34,666 bases of DNA from a virus. A model generated the notes under the pieces. It ran no database searches, was not told the origin of the DNA, and saw nothing but the letters and a program-made list of their open reading frames with translations. The translations under genes and the position numbers were made by a program. Shown here in pieces: positions 1 through 7,892 of the stretch. Every line of letters begins with the position of its first letter. The first letter of the stretch is position 1. Where the stretch lies: positions 1-34,666 of IMG/VR virus record IMGVR_UViG_3300030104_003365. One strand, written 5' to 3'.

Positions 1-764
1 TCCGATTTTAAATTATTATCTGTTTTTGCGTATACTGAAAACCTAGCAGTTCCTACAGCACCGGCCGTGCTAACTATTACTTTAAATATATCATATCCCA
101 TTCCCGTATATTCTCCGCTTACCTCTACTAATCTCAGCGACCCGGATATAGTTCCCACTTCTCTTAAAAGACCCATACTGGCAGTCGCTGACGTCGACGT
201 AGGTAATACAATAGCTCCAGAACGATAACCATCTATAATCTCGTCAAACTCTTCGTCAAAAGATTCTATAACCTCGTTTGTTGGGTCGTTTGCTTTCATC
301 AATAATGTTATGGCTTTTAGAGCTGTAGCTCTAATTATAAACTCTGGATAATTACCTTCTCTATCTTTCATTATTTCTCTACTCATCCTACTATCCAGCA
401 TTGACTCTACCATTCTACTGGCTTTCCTTCTATATCTAGTTTTTACTTCAGACCATTCGTCCCCACTTTCTACTAGAGAGTTTTGAGGGTTTGTGGCCGA
501 GAAATAATATAGGACGTCTTCAGCAGAATTATAAAACCATTCACCCTCTACATTTAAATCAGTGTGAGCTGATTGAGCTGGGCCTAAGTCTTCGCCATTT
601 TTAAATAATTGTGTAACTAAGCCAGAATTATGACATGCATATTTATTAGTCGTAACCTCATTCCATCCTAGTAATCTCTTTTTTAAATCAAACTCAGATA
701 TAGATGGATACACATCCGCCATATCTCTATCTGTACAATATTCTATGGTACTAGTCACTGCCAT
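1..764 (-). CDS. Virion structural protein, possible head-tail connector (partial)
   Basis: The reading frame opens at an ATG at 764 preceded by an AGAAGG ribosome binding site and stays open for 254 codons to the left edge of the window, so the C-terminus is missing. The N-terminal part holds an aromatic stretch followed by a helical, charged segment with repeated Met and Arg. It lies in the leftward late operon after the fiber-like genes and, if the map is circular, before the tail-tube gene. That position suits a neck or head-tail connector protein, but I recognise no specific family. Reading frame: seen. Function: inferred from position only. Confidence 0.6.
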   Translation of the reverse strand, partial: MAVTSTIEYCTDRDMADVYPSISEFDLKKRLLGWNEVTTNKYACHNSGLVTQLFKNGEDLGPAQSAHTDLNVEGEWFYNSAEDVLYYFSATNPQNSLVESGDEWSEVKTRYRRKASRMVESMLDSRMSREIMKDREGNYPEFIIRATALKAITLLMKANDPTNEVIESFDEEFDEIIDGYRSGAIVLPTSTSATASMGLLREVGTISGSLRLVEVSGEYTGMGYDIFKVIVSTAGAVGTARFSVYAKTDNNLKS

Positions 765-897
765 CTTTTATTACCTTCTTTCTTATATTTATTCCCGTCT
801 GCGCTTTTATATGTCCTACAATATCTTTACTAGACTTAGATGATAAAAAGCTCAAAATAGGCGTTTTCTCGTACTTTTTACGTTTAAGTATATACAA
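751..897 (-). CDS. Small basic protein, TTG start
   Basis: A 48-residue reading frame fills the gap between its two neighbours. It starts at a TTG (897) inside the end of the 525-residue gene, with CGGAGG about 9 bases upstream, and its TAG (751-753) lies inside the first codons of the next gene, so all three genes are overlapped. The product is rich in Lys and Arg (begins LYILKRKKYEK, ends VIKDGSD) and has no membrane segment. No family is recognised. One copy of the AAAGTACGA motif (869-877) lies in it and encodes its KYE. The SD/TTG pair and the exact gap filling favour a real gene; the short length is the main doubt. Confidence 0.45.
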   Translation of the reverse strand: MYILKRKKYEKTPILSFLSSKSSKDIVGHIKAQTGINIRKKVIKDGSD

Positions 898-2461
898 TTA
901 CCCTAACCTCCGAATCTATTTTAGAATTTATGCTTCTGGCGCTTATAGTTTGAATTATGTTTACATAGTTGCTAGCAGTATTCATTTTTCCAGAGTGTGC
1001 CGAGCTATAGTTTGCAGATATTACAAATTCAGCTCTGTAAGGTCCAGTAAAAGAAATCTCTCCAGAATCATAATTTATAGTGCCATTTCCTACGCCTAGC
1101 AAATTTCCTTTACCATCGTCAAACATGTATATTGTTCTATCTTTATGAGTTTGACCAGTTTCTGCGTCTATAATTGTATCTATTGGCAGTTCTGATACCA
1201 TGGTCGCCTCGTGACTTGCTATAGCTGGTATATTCCCGGCGCCCCATATAGTTGTGCCATCTGCGGGTGCCACCATAGTAACCGAATTTCCTTTGAGGCC
1301 TCTTCTATCTGTTATTGCTATATCGCCGTTTAAAATACTCGCTTGTAAGAAATCTGTAGCTATAGAACCTCTAAAAGCTGTATTCATTTTTTGTATCAAC
1401 CCATTAGCTCCGCCATACCTAGTATTACTAGAGTCTATAGTTACAGCGATGTCGGCAGTTGTACCAGTTATTGTCGTTACTCTAAATTCGTAAGTTGTTC
1501 CAGCTGTCAATCCAGTATCGTCATTTGTGTTAATTGATAGTCCAAATTTTCTATGTACTGGTGGAAAAAATTTAATAGCTACAGAACCCGGCACTAGTCC
1601 TTGCGGTGTTGCATCAGCTGAACGTCCGTATCCAAAAAAGTTTTTACTTGTAAAAGAACCATTAGCATCAGTTCTTATATGAGTAGAGCTGTCATCTTCT
1701 GTTGCTACATCGTACAAGTGATTATGAAAATAAAAATATACATCTGTAGAGCTACTTAAAGACTGCGCTGTAGTGCCAAAATATCCTCTCTCTACGGTGC
1801 AATTAGTTGCACTATCTACTGATACTATTCGTATAAATTCGTCTACTGCTGTGCCACCGCCAGAATCTAAAGCAAGTATATCTCCCGGCCTAAACTTTCC
1901 CGTGCTTTGGAATACTATATCAGTCTCAGTATCGGGCTCACTAGCATTTACATTTACTCCAGTATCTATATAAAATGGTCCAGCGCCCGTACCAGTTAAA
2001 CTAGCCGTAGCTGTGTCCGTGTCGGATGGTAATACATCTGATAAAGTGTTAGCATTAGCCCCAGATGTAGCATTGTCGTACTTTATTGTCCTTCCGGTTG
2101 GCGTATAATAAAAATCTCCGGGATTTATTATCATGGTTTGATAAGCAGTTGAGCCATCATTCTCACTTGCATTCGCCCAAGTCATCATACCAATTTGCAC
2201 CTCTATAGGAACCGGTCCAGTATTATAAAGACATAATGCTTTTGGCGCCTCTAGTACGTTATCGCCTTTTGCTTCTGTTTGAAATTCTGCTATTTTTAAA
2301 AACCCATCTGTATTATCTAAAGCTATTGTCTTGTCAGTTTTATTTGTGATAGGTTTATTGACAGAAAAAAAAGTTCTTTCCGAATCTTCTAAAATTAGCT
2401 GAACTCGAGCCCTATTTTTAGTTGCTGTTGACCTTCTTGTAGATGTGGTATAAGTTGCCAT
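884..2461 (-). CDS. Virion structural protein, fiber or decoration type
   Basis: A 525-residue protein starting at ATG 2461 with an AAAGGAA ribosome binding site. It is rich in Thr, Ser, Asn, Asp and Gly with few Cys or charged clusters, as is usual for beta-rich fiber, tail-sheath-like or decoration proteins. The N-terminal 30 residues are basic; the rest alternates short hydrophobic strands with polar turns. It is the third large gene after the lysis cluster in the leftward operon. No enzymatic motif or signal peptide is visible. Virion role is inferred from composition and operon context; a fiber, an appendage or a capsid decoration protein are all possible. Confidence 0.6.
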   Translation of the reverse strand: MATYTTSTRRSTATKNRARVQLILEDSERTFFSVNKPITNKTDKTIALDNTDGFLKIAEFQTEAKGDNVLEAPKALCLYNTGPVPIEVQIGMMTWANASENDGSTAYQTMIINPGDFYYTPTGRTIKYDNATSGANANTLSDVLPSDTDTATASLTGTGAGPFYIDTGVNVNASEPDTETDIVFQSTGKFRPGDILALDSGGGTAVDEFIRIVSVDSATNCTVERGYFGTTAQSLSSSTDVYFYFHNHLYDVATEDDSSTHIRTDANGSFTSKNFFGYGRSADATPQGLVPGSVAIKFFPPVHRKFGLSINTNDDTGLTAGTTYEFRVTTITGTTADIAVTIDSSNTRYGGANGLIQKMNTAFRGSIATDFLQASILNGDIAITDRRGLKGNSVTMVAPADGTTIWGAGNIPAIASHEATMVSELPIDTIIDAETGQTHKDRTIYMFDDGKGNLLGVGNGTINYDSGEISFTGPYRAEFVISANYSSAHSGKMNTASNYVNIIQTISARSINSKIDSEVRVIVYT

Positions 2462-2473
2462 TTTCCGTTCCTT

Positions 2474-3280
2474 TTATATTAAATGATATTGTACTTGTAA
2501 GTTTGTATAAAAATCTCCAGTAGTAGAATTAACTTTTAAAACTCCTATAATAACTTGCCCAGCTGTAACTTGAGAGCCAGTACCACCAGTAAGAGTTAAT
2601 TCGTCAGATACAATTTGTTGCGAATTTATGGTTAAATTAGAGCTATACGCTAATACTGAGCCATTAGATAAATCTCCTTTACTGCCAGCAGATACACTCA
2701 TGTCGTATTTCATTAAATGAAACTCACATGTATCGTCAGCCACATTATCTGTCATAGCTAGAGCTACACATTTGTCAATCTGCATGTCTCCCATAGCAAC
2801 AAAATAAGTTTGAATTAAATCATATCTAGCTGATGCTGTGACGGTACTTATATCGATAGCAGATGTTGGGTCTGTACTTGTTCCAAAATGTGTTTCGCTT
2901 ACGCTATAATTTCCATCTCTTCCCATAGGAAAATGCCCAGTAGCTGATGGTTCGCAATTACTTGTATAAAAATTCACTAGCTGTGATGTCGCGTGGTGAT
3001 TATTATGACTAATTGTAACTTCGTTAGTAGAGCTATTACATCTTAATACTCTATCTCCATTATTAGCCGTTACTTGAAATATATAACCATCTGTGGTGGT
3101 TGGAGATAATAATAAATTGTTTTTCCCCATAGCCATGCATGATGCATTCCCAGCACCATCGTATATACCATAACTTCCACCACCAAAACCAGACGCCGTT
3201 CCACTGCCAGCAGTTCCTATCTGGAGTAAATCCTTATACGTTTCTCTTGGTGTTTTATTAGTTAAATCTGTTTTTGCCAT
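2474..3280 (-). CDS. Hypothetical structural protein, Gly/Thr/Ser-rich
   Basis: A 268-residue protein with AAGGAG just before ATG 3280. Residues 22-45 are Gly-rich, and the body carries several Cys (near 48, 81, 108) in a Ser/Thr/Asn-rich beta-like sequence. It sits 12 bases from the next gene and 9 bases after the previous one in the leftward late operon, between two other probable fiber or decoration proteins. The C-terminal part alternates hydrophobic and polar residues (beta strands). No family recognised; a virion surface protein is the best guess. Confidence 0.55.
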   Translation of the reverse strand: MAKTDLTNKTPRETYKDLLQIGTAGSGTASGFGGGSYGIYDGAGNASCMAMGKNNLLLSPTTTDGYIFQVTANNGDRVLRCNSSTNEVTISHNNHHATSQLVNFYTSNCEPSATGHFPMGRDGNYSVSETHFGTSTDPTSAIDISTVTASARYDLIQTYFVAMGDMQIDKCVALAMTDNVADDTCEFHLMKYDMSVSAGSKGDLSNGSVLAYSSNLTINSQQIVSDELTLTGGTGSQVTAGQVIIGVLKVNSTTGDFYTNLQVQYHLI

Positions 3281-3289
3281 TAATTCTCC

Positions 3290-4480
3290 TTAATCATATT
3301 CCGCATAATCAGTTGTCGCATGCGGTAACGCAGTCGCTTTCATTATAAAGTCGCAAAATCTACCACTACCAGTTCCTCCCCATTGTAGCCACAAAGTAGT
3401 CCCGCTAGTTTTAGCGCCTAACCAGTACTGATAAGCAGTTCCAGAGGTTAAACCGGTTACGACCCATTTGTCTGTTATTACTATATCATCAGTTTCATCC
3501 GCATAGTTGACTAGATGTTCATAGGAATTTCCAAGCGAGTTATATGTAGCATTATCTGATAATCCAAAATATAACGATTTGTTACTTGTAGATGAGTTCC
3601 TATATATTTGGACCTCTATTTCTACGACACCGGATGGAGGTGCTACAAATTTAACGAAATGCTCTGCATCGGTAACGGCAAAAGATGTTGTCAACGCTTC
3701 AGTAGCATGTCCTCCACTTTCACCTATCATTTTATAACCTAAAATCATCCCAGCAAAAGCACTATTTGCCACGCTAAATTCCGTACCAGCTTTTTTAGCT
3801 ATAAATTTACCACTATTTGAATCTTGTATAATGTCACCCTCTGCACTTAAAGTTATATGAGCAGTATCAGAGCCAGCGGTTGCAGTTGATATTATTAAAT
3901 GACCATCATTTCTAACGCTAAACAAAGAATACTCTGCCTCATATCCTCCTATAGTATTTCCTAGATATAATTGATTTGATGGCCCTAAAGCCTCTACTGC
4001 ATAATTTACATCTGAGCCCGTCGCTTTTGCACGCACACCATAACCCGTAGATGTCCCGGCTGTTGCGCCAGTATTGGTGATAGTTAGCCCCGAGGTTGTA
4101 ATTGTCCCACTATTTGATACGCCCGTTGAATCAATCCCTACAGAAATACCTTGTACTCCACTAGTATCACCAGAGGCTATAGTATAATCTAAATCCATAT
4201 CAATACTGAGACCTTTGTCAGAACCAGTAAAAAGTGTTTGATTTATATCAATTACTAATCCTTTCGTTAGTGGGTCTTCTATATTTAAAAGTCCGGCGTG
4301 TAGAGTTGGGACCACCAAATCTTCAATCCTAACTTGGTCCTTACTTATTGCTATATTGGAGGATTCGTTGCCTATAGTCATTTCTTTGAAGGATGGTCCC
4401 AGCTCCGTCGTGGTGAGCGAATGTTTATTTTTAACGTCATACTCTTTATTAAAACTTAAATATGTGCTTTTTCTTGGCAT
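3290..4480 (-). CDS. Structural protein, probable fiber or surface protein
   Basis: A 396-residue protein whose ATG overlaps the stop of the upstream small gene (TAATG). The centre (about 100-240) has repeated Gly/Thr/Ser turns like those of trimeric fiber shafts and intramolecular-chaperone-free tail fibers. The C-terminal 150 residues look like a compact beta-sandwich with several Trp, Tyr and Phe, which could be a ligand-binding head. Start chosen by the TAATG overlap. Assignment rests on composition and on its position after the lysis genes; no named family is recognised. Confidence 0.55.
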   Translation of the reverse strand: MPRKSTYLSFNKEYDVKNKHSLTTTELGPSFKEMTIGNESSNIAISKDQVRIEDLVVPTLHAGLLNIEDPLTKGLVIDINQTLFTGSDKGLSIDMDLDYTIASGDTSGVQGISVGIDSTGVSNSGTITTSGLTITNTGATAGTSTGYGVRAKATGSDVNYAVEALGPSNQLYLGNTIGGYEAEYSLFSVRNDGHLIISTATAGSDTAHITLSAEGDIIQDSNSGKFIAKKAGTEFSVANSAFAGMILGYKMIGESGGHATEALTTSFAVTDAEHFVKFVAPPSGVVEIEVQIYRNSSTSNKSLYFGLSDNATYNSLGNSYEHLVNYADETDDIVITDKWVVTGLTSGTAYQYWLGAKTSGTTLWLQWGGTGSGRFCDFIMKATALPHATTDYAEYD

Positions 4481-4620
4481 TACTTCTTACTTCTTTTCGT
4501 TGCGTTTTTAATATAATATATACAATAACCAAATATACCAGCACCACCCATCATTAAGCTGGGATGTGGTTCTCCGCAGAAACCCAATAAGTGTTTAAGA
4601 AAATGTACGAGATGTTCCAT
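4480..4620 (-). CDS. Small membrane protein, possible holin component
   Basis: A 46-residue reading frame. Its ATG (4618-4620) lies 3 bases after the upstream stop and its stop overlaps the next gene's start (TAATG), so the frame is fixed by both neighbours. Residues 21-37 form one hydrophobic membrane segment (begins SLMMGGAGIFGY), followed by a basic tail ending KRSKK, so the C-terminus probably faces the cytoplasm. It is part of a run of small membrane proteins next to the endolysin, as expected of lysis accessory proteins. No family recognised. Confidence 0.55.
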   Translation of the reverse strand: MEHLVHFLKHLLGFCGEPHPSLMMGGAGIFGYCIYYIKNATKRSKK

Positions 4621-4623
4621 TGT

Positions 4624-4779
4624 TTACTTTTTACCTTTACCTACTGCTTTTTTAATTCCACCCCAAATAATATCTAACAATATATCATCGTATTTCATGG
4701 GAGTCATTTTTACTATTTTTTCTAGGCCCCAGAATATTGCTAAAGCTGTAGCCCAATTATTTGTAATCCAATCTAACAT
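4624..4779 (-). CDS. Small amphipathic protein, possible pinholin-like lysis protein
   Basis: A 51-residue reading frame with a strong GGAGAAAAT ribosome binding site before ATG 4779. Residues 3-19 are Trp-rich and hydrophobic (DWITNNWATALAIFWG), and residues 31-41 form a second short hydrophobic stretch; the tail is very basic (KKAVGKGKK). It lies between two other membrane proteins in the lysis cluster. Size, hydrophobicity and basic tail are consistent with a holin or antiholin; it could equally be a small virion protein. Confidence 0.55.
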   Translation of the reverse strand: MLDWITNNWATALAIFWGLEKIVKMTPMKYDDILLDIIWGGIKKAVGKGKK

Positions 4780-4791
4780 ATTTTCTCCTTG

Positions 4792-5181
4792 TTATTTTTG
4801 ATAGCCGTTTTTCCTAAAATTAGTTATATCTATTTTTTCCATTGGCCTAGTCATTATAAAATCTTTTATCTTATCATTTTGTATTTCTAAATCTTCTCCA
4901 CCACTTATATACGGCTCTCCATCTTTAAAGTCCACATTGTAGACTATTATCGAACATTTAAAGAGACCTAGCCTTACTATCCTTCCAGCATATTTTTTCC
5001 CTTCTATCCATATATATATACAATCTCCAACGTTTATAGAGTTGCCCCAGAAAACCTTAAAGGACTCTGTTAGTCCTTCTATTGTGCTCCGGAATAATAT
5101 CGCTAAAAAGCCAACCGCAAAAAGCCACCCATAGTTTCCTATGAGGTCCGTACCTATTGTTTTTAATTGGTCTTCCACCAT
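4792..5181 (-). CDS. Membrane protein with an MscS-like beta domain
   Basis: A 129-residue protein. One membrane helix lies at about residues 16-33 (YGWLFAVGFLAILF), followed by an amphipathic stretch and then a region resembling the Sm-like beta domain of MscS channels: NVGDCIYI, GRIVRLGLFKCSIIVY, and a late DLEIQNDKI resembling the MscS 'vPN' strand. It lacks the three-helix MscS membrane region. It lies in the lysis cluster, just after the 82-residue membrane protein, and probably oligomerises in the inner membrane. A holin-like or channel-modifying role is inference. MscS resemblance was judged by eye and needs a profile search. Confidence 0.55.
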   Translation of the reverse strand: MVEDQLKTIGTDLIGNYGWLFAVGFLAILFRSTIEGLTESFKVFWGNSINVGDCIYIWIEGKKYAGRIVRLGLFKCSIIVYNVDFKDGEPYISGGEDLEIQNDKIKDFIMTRPMEKIDITNFRKNGYQK

Positions 5182-5184
5182 TCA

Positions 5185-5433
5185 TCAATTATCGATAATT
5201 AAGTCTTCCAGTCTGTTAAACCGGTCACTTAAAATAATTTTAATTTCTGTAACTTCTATCTGTAAATCTCGTACATTCTTATCGTTTTGTAGTATTTTAT
5301 TACTTTGTTGTTCATTGTCTTTTTCTAAATATTCTATGCGATTTTGCGATGAACCTAGCGCAAAAAATAAAGAAAACGATATAGTCACTATAGTAAGTAC
5401 TTGTCCTAATGATATTTGTTTACTAAACACCAT
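5185..5433 (-). CDS. Membrane protein with periplasmic coiled coil (holin/spanin-like)
   Basis: An 82-residue protein. I place the start at ATG 5433, which overlaps the end of the endolysin gene, instead of a longer frame running back inside the endolysin. Residues 9-26 form a single membrane segment (SLGQVLTIVTISFSLFFALG), followed by a charged heptad-like region (about 30-75, with repeated Leu/Ile and Glu/Lys) predicted to be a coiled coil. This architecture is shared by i-spanins (Rz-like) and by small phage holins such as XhlA-type proteins. Position right after the endolysin supports a lysis role. Confidence 0.6.
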   Translation of the reverse strand: MVFSKQISLGQVLTIVTISFSLFFALGSSQNRIEYLEKDNEQQSNKILQNDKNVRDLQIEVTEIKIILSDRFNRLEDLIIDN

Positions 5434-5833
5434 CAAGCTCGTCCGGATGTAGTTCAAAATGTGGATAGTCTCTAAAGTTTGTGTCTTTAGTTTCAAAGTC
5501 TCTGTCCCAGTCATTACCCCAGATAAGTTTAATTCCCATCTGTTCAGCAGTGCCTAAAACATATCCAGCAAATAATGTTTGTCTTTCTAGGTCTTTCCAG
5601 TCTATAGGATACACCATGCAGTCAAGAGCACGACTAGGCTTACTATTATGACGACCATGAGGGAATTTAACCTTTGAGTTGCCTTTTTCGTATGCCTCGT
5701 TTTGCTCTTTCTCGCCTCTATAGCCTTTGAGTATTGAGCAATCCACGTGTTTAATAACTTCATAAAATACTAGCTGTAGTTTTTTGTGACACGTTAATAA
5801 TTCTGCTTTTGATTTTCTACCAAATCTAGGCAT
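5423..5833 (-). CDS. Endolysin, M15-type L-Ala-D-Glu/D-Ala peptidase
   Basis: A 136-residue peptidoglycan hydrolase of the peptidase M15 (VanY-like) family. Seen: SILKGYRGEKEQNE (substrate-side helix), RHNSKPSRALDC (residues 61-72) supplying His62 and Asp71, IKLIWGNDWD (101-110), and DYPHFEL (122-128) supplying His125. These match the Zn ligands H, D and H of the family; the usual Glu/Asp base is Asp122. It would cleave peptide cross-bridges of murein. No signal peptide, so it needs a holin, and four small membrane-type genes follow. The ATG at 5833 overlaps the upstream stop; a TTG one codon earlier is less likely. Confidence 0.88.
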   Translation of the reverse strand: MPRFGRKSKAELLTCHKKLQLVFYEVIKHVDCSILKGYRGEKEQNEAYEKGNSKVKFPHGRHNSKPSRALDCMVYPIDWKDLERQTLFAGYVLGTAEQMGIKLIWGNDWDRDFETKDTNFRDYPHFELHPDELDGV

Positions 5834-6134
5834 CAATCAAAGCCAAAAGCTGTGCTTTAGTTTTATGAGTTGTATTGTACTCTATACCTTTAGCGTCTAA
5901 GTATTTTTTAATAGCTACAGCGCTAGATTTTTTTGTAGGCTTAGGACCTACACCATCAACATACGCCTCATTCTTTTTTGTTTTTGGGTCATCAGCTTTT
6001 AGTTGACCTTTAGCATTACGAGCTCTTTTAGGCTCTTGTATAACTTCCCAGTCATCTGAATCCATCATCATAAAATGCTCTAATTCCGTACATTCTTTGA
6101 TTTCACTTGTAGCTTTATGCTTAATTGTAATCAT
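5826..6134 (-). CDS. Small protein with C-terminal HeH/LEM-like domain
   Basis: A 102-residue protein with an ACTGGAG ribosome binding site before ATG 6134. The N-terminal half is acidic (MMMDSDDWEV), the middle is basic and Lys/Pro-rich, and the last 33 residues (AIKKYLDAKGIEYNT ... KAQLLALIDA) fit a HeH/LEM/SAP-type helix-extended-loop-helix, common at the ends of small phage head proteins. It directly follows the major capsid gene, so a head-associated or DNA-contacting role is likely. Domain judged by eye. Confidence 0.65.
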   Translation of the reverse strand: MITIKHKATSEIKECTELEHFMMMDSDDWEVIQEPKRARNAKGQLKADDPKTKKNEAYVDGVGPKPTKKSSAVAIKKYLDAKGIEYNTTHKTKAQLLALIDA

Positions 6135-6152
6135 AATTTCTCCAGTTGTAGC

Positions 6153-6174
6153 ATGGGGGCCACAAGACCCCCAT
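6153..6174 (-). promoter_or_regulatory. Hairpin between capsid gene and downstream gene
   Basis: An RNA hairpin with a 9-bp stem: ATGGGGG pairs with CCCCCAT, extended by a U-G and a C-G pair, with a TTGT loop. It sits 19 bases after the major capsid stop and upstream of the next gene's RBS. No U-run follows on either strand, so it is not a classical terminator. An mRNA-stabilising or processing hairpin protecting the abundant capsid message is plausible. Confidence 0.6.
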
Positions 6175-6193
6175 ACTATTTACGATTTATTGA

Positions 6194-7207
6194 TTATTCA
6201 GCACCTAGGATGAATACTCTTCTTTGACCAGTAGTCGCAGAATTTCTAATATTACATCCATATACCATATCCGCTACCATTTTAGTTCCTAGGTAGTCGA
6301 TATCGTAATCAGCTTGCATTCTTACGCCTTGGCTGTATGCGATTTGCATAGCTGTTTTATGAACACAATATCCTATCGGAGTAAAGTTATCAGTTTCACC
6401 GCCAGCATTATCCATGTTGGTTGTAGCTGTAGTAACATTCGCAGACATTACAATCGGCATACCAAATACCGTAGCAATTTGTCCGGTTGTACCAAACCCA
6501 GCACCTAATGGAGCAGATGCTGTTCCATAAGATAGCTGTACAAGAGCAGATAATCCAGCATAGGCTGTTGGACTAACAATTAAAGTCCAATTACTAACGT
6601 CTTGGTCTTGAGATAACACATTATTTAAGATTAACTCAAAATCTGCATTACTTGCTGTTTTAAGGTCAGCACCAGTTACAATACCATTAATTTTACCAGA
6701 TGCGCTTTGGCATGATGCTAATAACTTTGACTCTAAGTACTCATCAATTTTATTAGCTAATGCATATCCCATTTCTTGAGAGTAGATATTCATAAGGTCA
6801 TAATTGGATTGAACTTGTAAAACGTCTTCAATTAGAGTAGCACTATATGTATGCTGGTCTATTGTTAACGTTTCTTCTGTCATAGCAGTAGCATCAGTAC
6901 CATAAGAAATTGCACTTTCTACGGTCTTGTCGCCAGTAGCTATGGTATCAAATGTAGGGATGTGAATTTTATCAGCACCCTCAGATACAAACGCCGAAAG
7001 GTCATTTGCGTAGTTTGCAAAAACTAACTTATCTTTAAATGCAACCTCTACAGCTGGTGCCCATACTTCTGGGACAAAAACATTGTGCGAGGTTGTGCCG
7101 GCTTCATTTAATCCACCAGTGATTACTTTAGCATTTGCGATTTGTAAGTCATTACCCATAGGCCCAGATTGTACCCAGCCTTGGATGTTATTTAATAAAT
7201 TTAACAT
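6194..7207 (-). CDS. Major capsid protein
   Basis: A 337-residue protein with a TTAGGAG ribosome binding site before ATG 7207. It follows the scaffold gene and is preceded by a structured leader, as usual for the most strongly expressed late gene. Sequence features: a hydrophilic N-terminal arm (1-45), PEVWAPAVEVAFKDKLVF (46-63), a central region with TLTIDQHTYSATLIEDVLQV (113-132), helices for the long spine (140-167), and a C-terminal segment rich in hydrophobic beta strands ending RRVFILGAE. These resemble HK97-fold capsid proteins of the P22-coat/SU10-like types. No clear N-terminal propeptide is seen; the separate scaffold protein fits that. Confidence 0.85.
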   Translation of the reverse strand: MLNLLNNIQGWVQSGPMGNDLQIANAKVITGGLNEAGTTSHNVFVPEVWAPAVEVAFKDKLVFANYANDLSAFVSEGADKIHIPTFDTIATGDKTVESAISYGTDATAMTEETLTIDQHTYSATLIEDVLQVQSNYDLMNIYSQEMGYALANKIDEYLESKLLASCQSASGKINGIVTGADLKTASNADFELILNNVLSQDQDVSNWTLIVSPTAYAGLSALVQLSYGTASAPLGAGFGTTGQIATVFGMPIVMSANVTTATTNMDNAGGETDNFTPIGYCVHKTAMQIAYSQGVRMQADYDIDYLGTKMVADMVYGCNIRNSATTGQRRVFILGAE

Positions 7208-7237
7208 TTATTTTCTCCTAATCTGTATTTATGCCCT

Positions 7238-7273
7238 TGTCAGCTTAGGAGCTGAGTCGAGCGTTAGCTACTC
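7238..7273 (-). promoter_or_regulatory. Tandem hairpins in the leader of the capsid gene
   Basis: Two adjacent stem-loops lie between the scaffold gene's stop and the capsid gene's RBS. On the leftward transcript the first is GAGT-AGC, loop TAAC, GCT-CG-ACTC (overlapping the scaffold stop); the second is CAGCT, loop CCTA, AGCTG. There is no U-run. They may stabilise the capsid transcript or mark an RNA-processing point. Confidence 0.45.
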
Positions 7274-7810
7274 AAAGGATTTGCCAATCGCGTTCTTGTG
7301 CCATTCACGTCTTTCAGCATCATTCATTTCATTATATTTTTTATTTGAAATGGGATTCTTTATCGTACTTTTTGGCCTAAGTGGATTGTCAGACCTTTGA
7401 GCTTTCAATTTATTCTGAATCTTTCTTAGTTGTGTAAGATTCAAACTCTCAAAGTCCGCCCTATCTTCTTCTGGAAAAGATTGCAAAATCGTCTCTTTCT
7501 CACTAGAAATAATTAAATTAGCTTCATCGTATTTAGCTTGCATGTTAGCAATCTGCGTTTCTTTTTCCGTTAAAAGCTCTTGGAATTTTCCTTCTTCTTT
7601 TAACTTTTTTTCTTTCGCATTTTTTGTTTTTGCTTCATATTCCGCTATCCTAGATTCAGCTTCTTGCGCTCTTTTGCGCAGTTTTTTTGCATTCTCTACT
7701 TCGTCTGCATAGGACTTTTTATAATCACGCGACTCGTTCTGATTAGGCGTGTCGACCGACTGGTCTGGGGAGTTATTTGTATCTACTGATACGTCATTTT
7801 CTGTAGCCAT
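7268..7810 (-). CDS. Scaffold protein
   Basis: A 180-residue protein directly upstream of the major capsid gene. The N-terminal 30 residues are acidic and polar; residues about 30-125 are a long charged coiled coil (heptads with many Lys, Glu, Ala); the C-terminal part is basic (NPLRPKSTIKNPISNKK and REWHKNAIGKSFE), as in scaffold proteins whose basic tail binds coat protein. No protease motif. Length and position are typical for a phage capsid scaffold. A copy of AAAGTACGA (7363-7371) lies within it, 156 bases upstream of the capsid start. ATG 7810 has AGGAG 12 bases upstream. Confidence 0.82.
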   Translation of the reverse strand: MATENDVSVDTNNSPDQSVDTPNQNESRDYKKSYADEVENAKKLRKRAQEAESRIAEYEAKTKNAKEKKLKEEGKFQELLTEKETQIANMQAKYDEANLIISSEKETILQSFPEEDRADFESLNLTQLRKIQNKLKAQRSDNPLRPKSTIKNPISNKKYNEMNDAERREWHKNAIGKSFE

Positions 7811-7892
7811 CTGCTTAAAATCTCCTAAAATTAGTTATGTTATATTAACTAAAATTTTATTAATATAAAACATTAAATATTGGATTTTTTTA
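7811..7892. promoter_or_regulatory. Divergent intergenic region with inverted repeat
   Basis: The 82-base gap separates the leftward scaffold/capsid operon from the rightward terminase/portal operon. It is about 85% AT and contains the inverted repeat TTAGTTA (7831-7837) and TAACTAA (7846-7852), spaced 8 bases, which could be an operator. TATATT-like boxes occur but no convincing -35 could be assigned. Divergent promoters are expected here from the gene layout only. Confidence 0.4.

Noticed and set aside
5434-5514. A longer N-terminus for the holin/spanin-like protein
   Set aside because: The extra 27 codons overlap the conserved end of the endolysin and have no good RBS; the overlapping ATG at 5433 is favoured.
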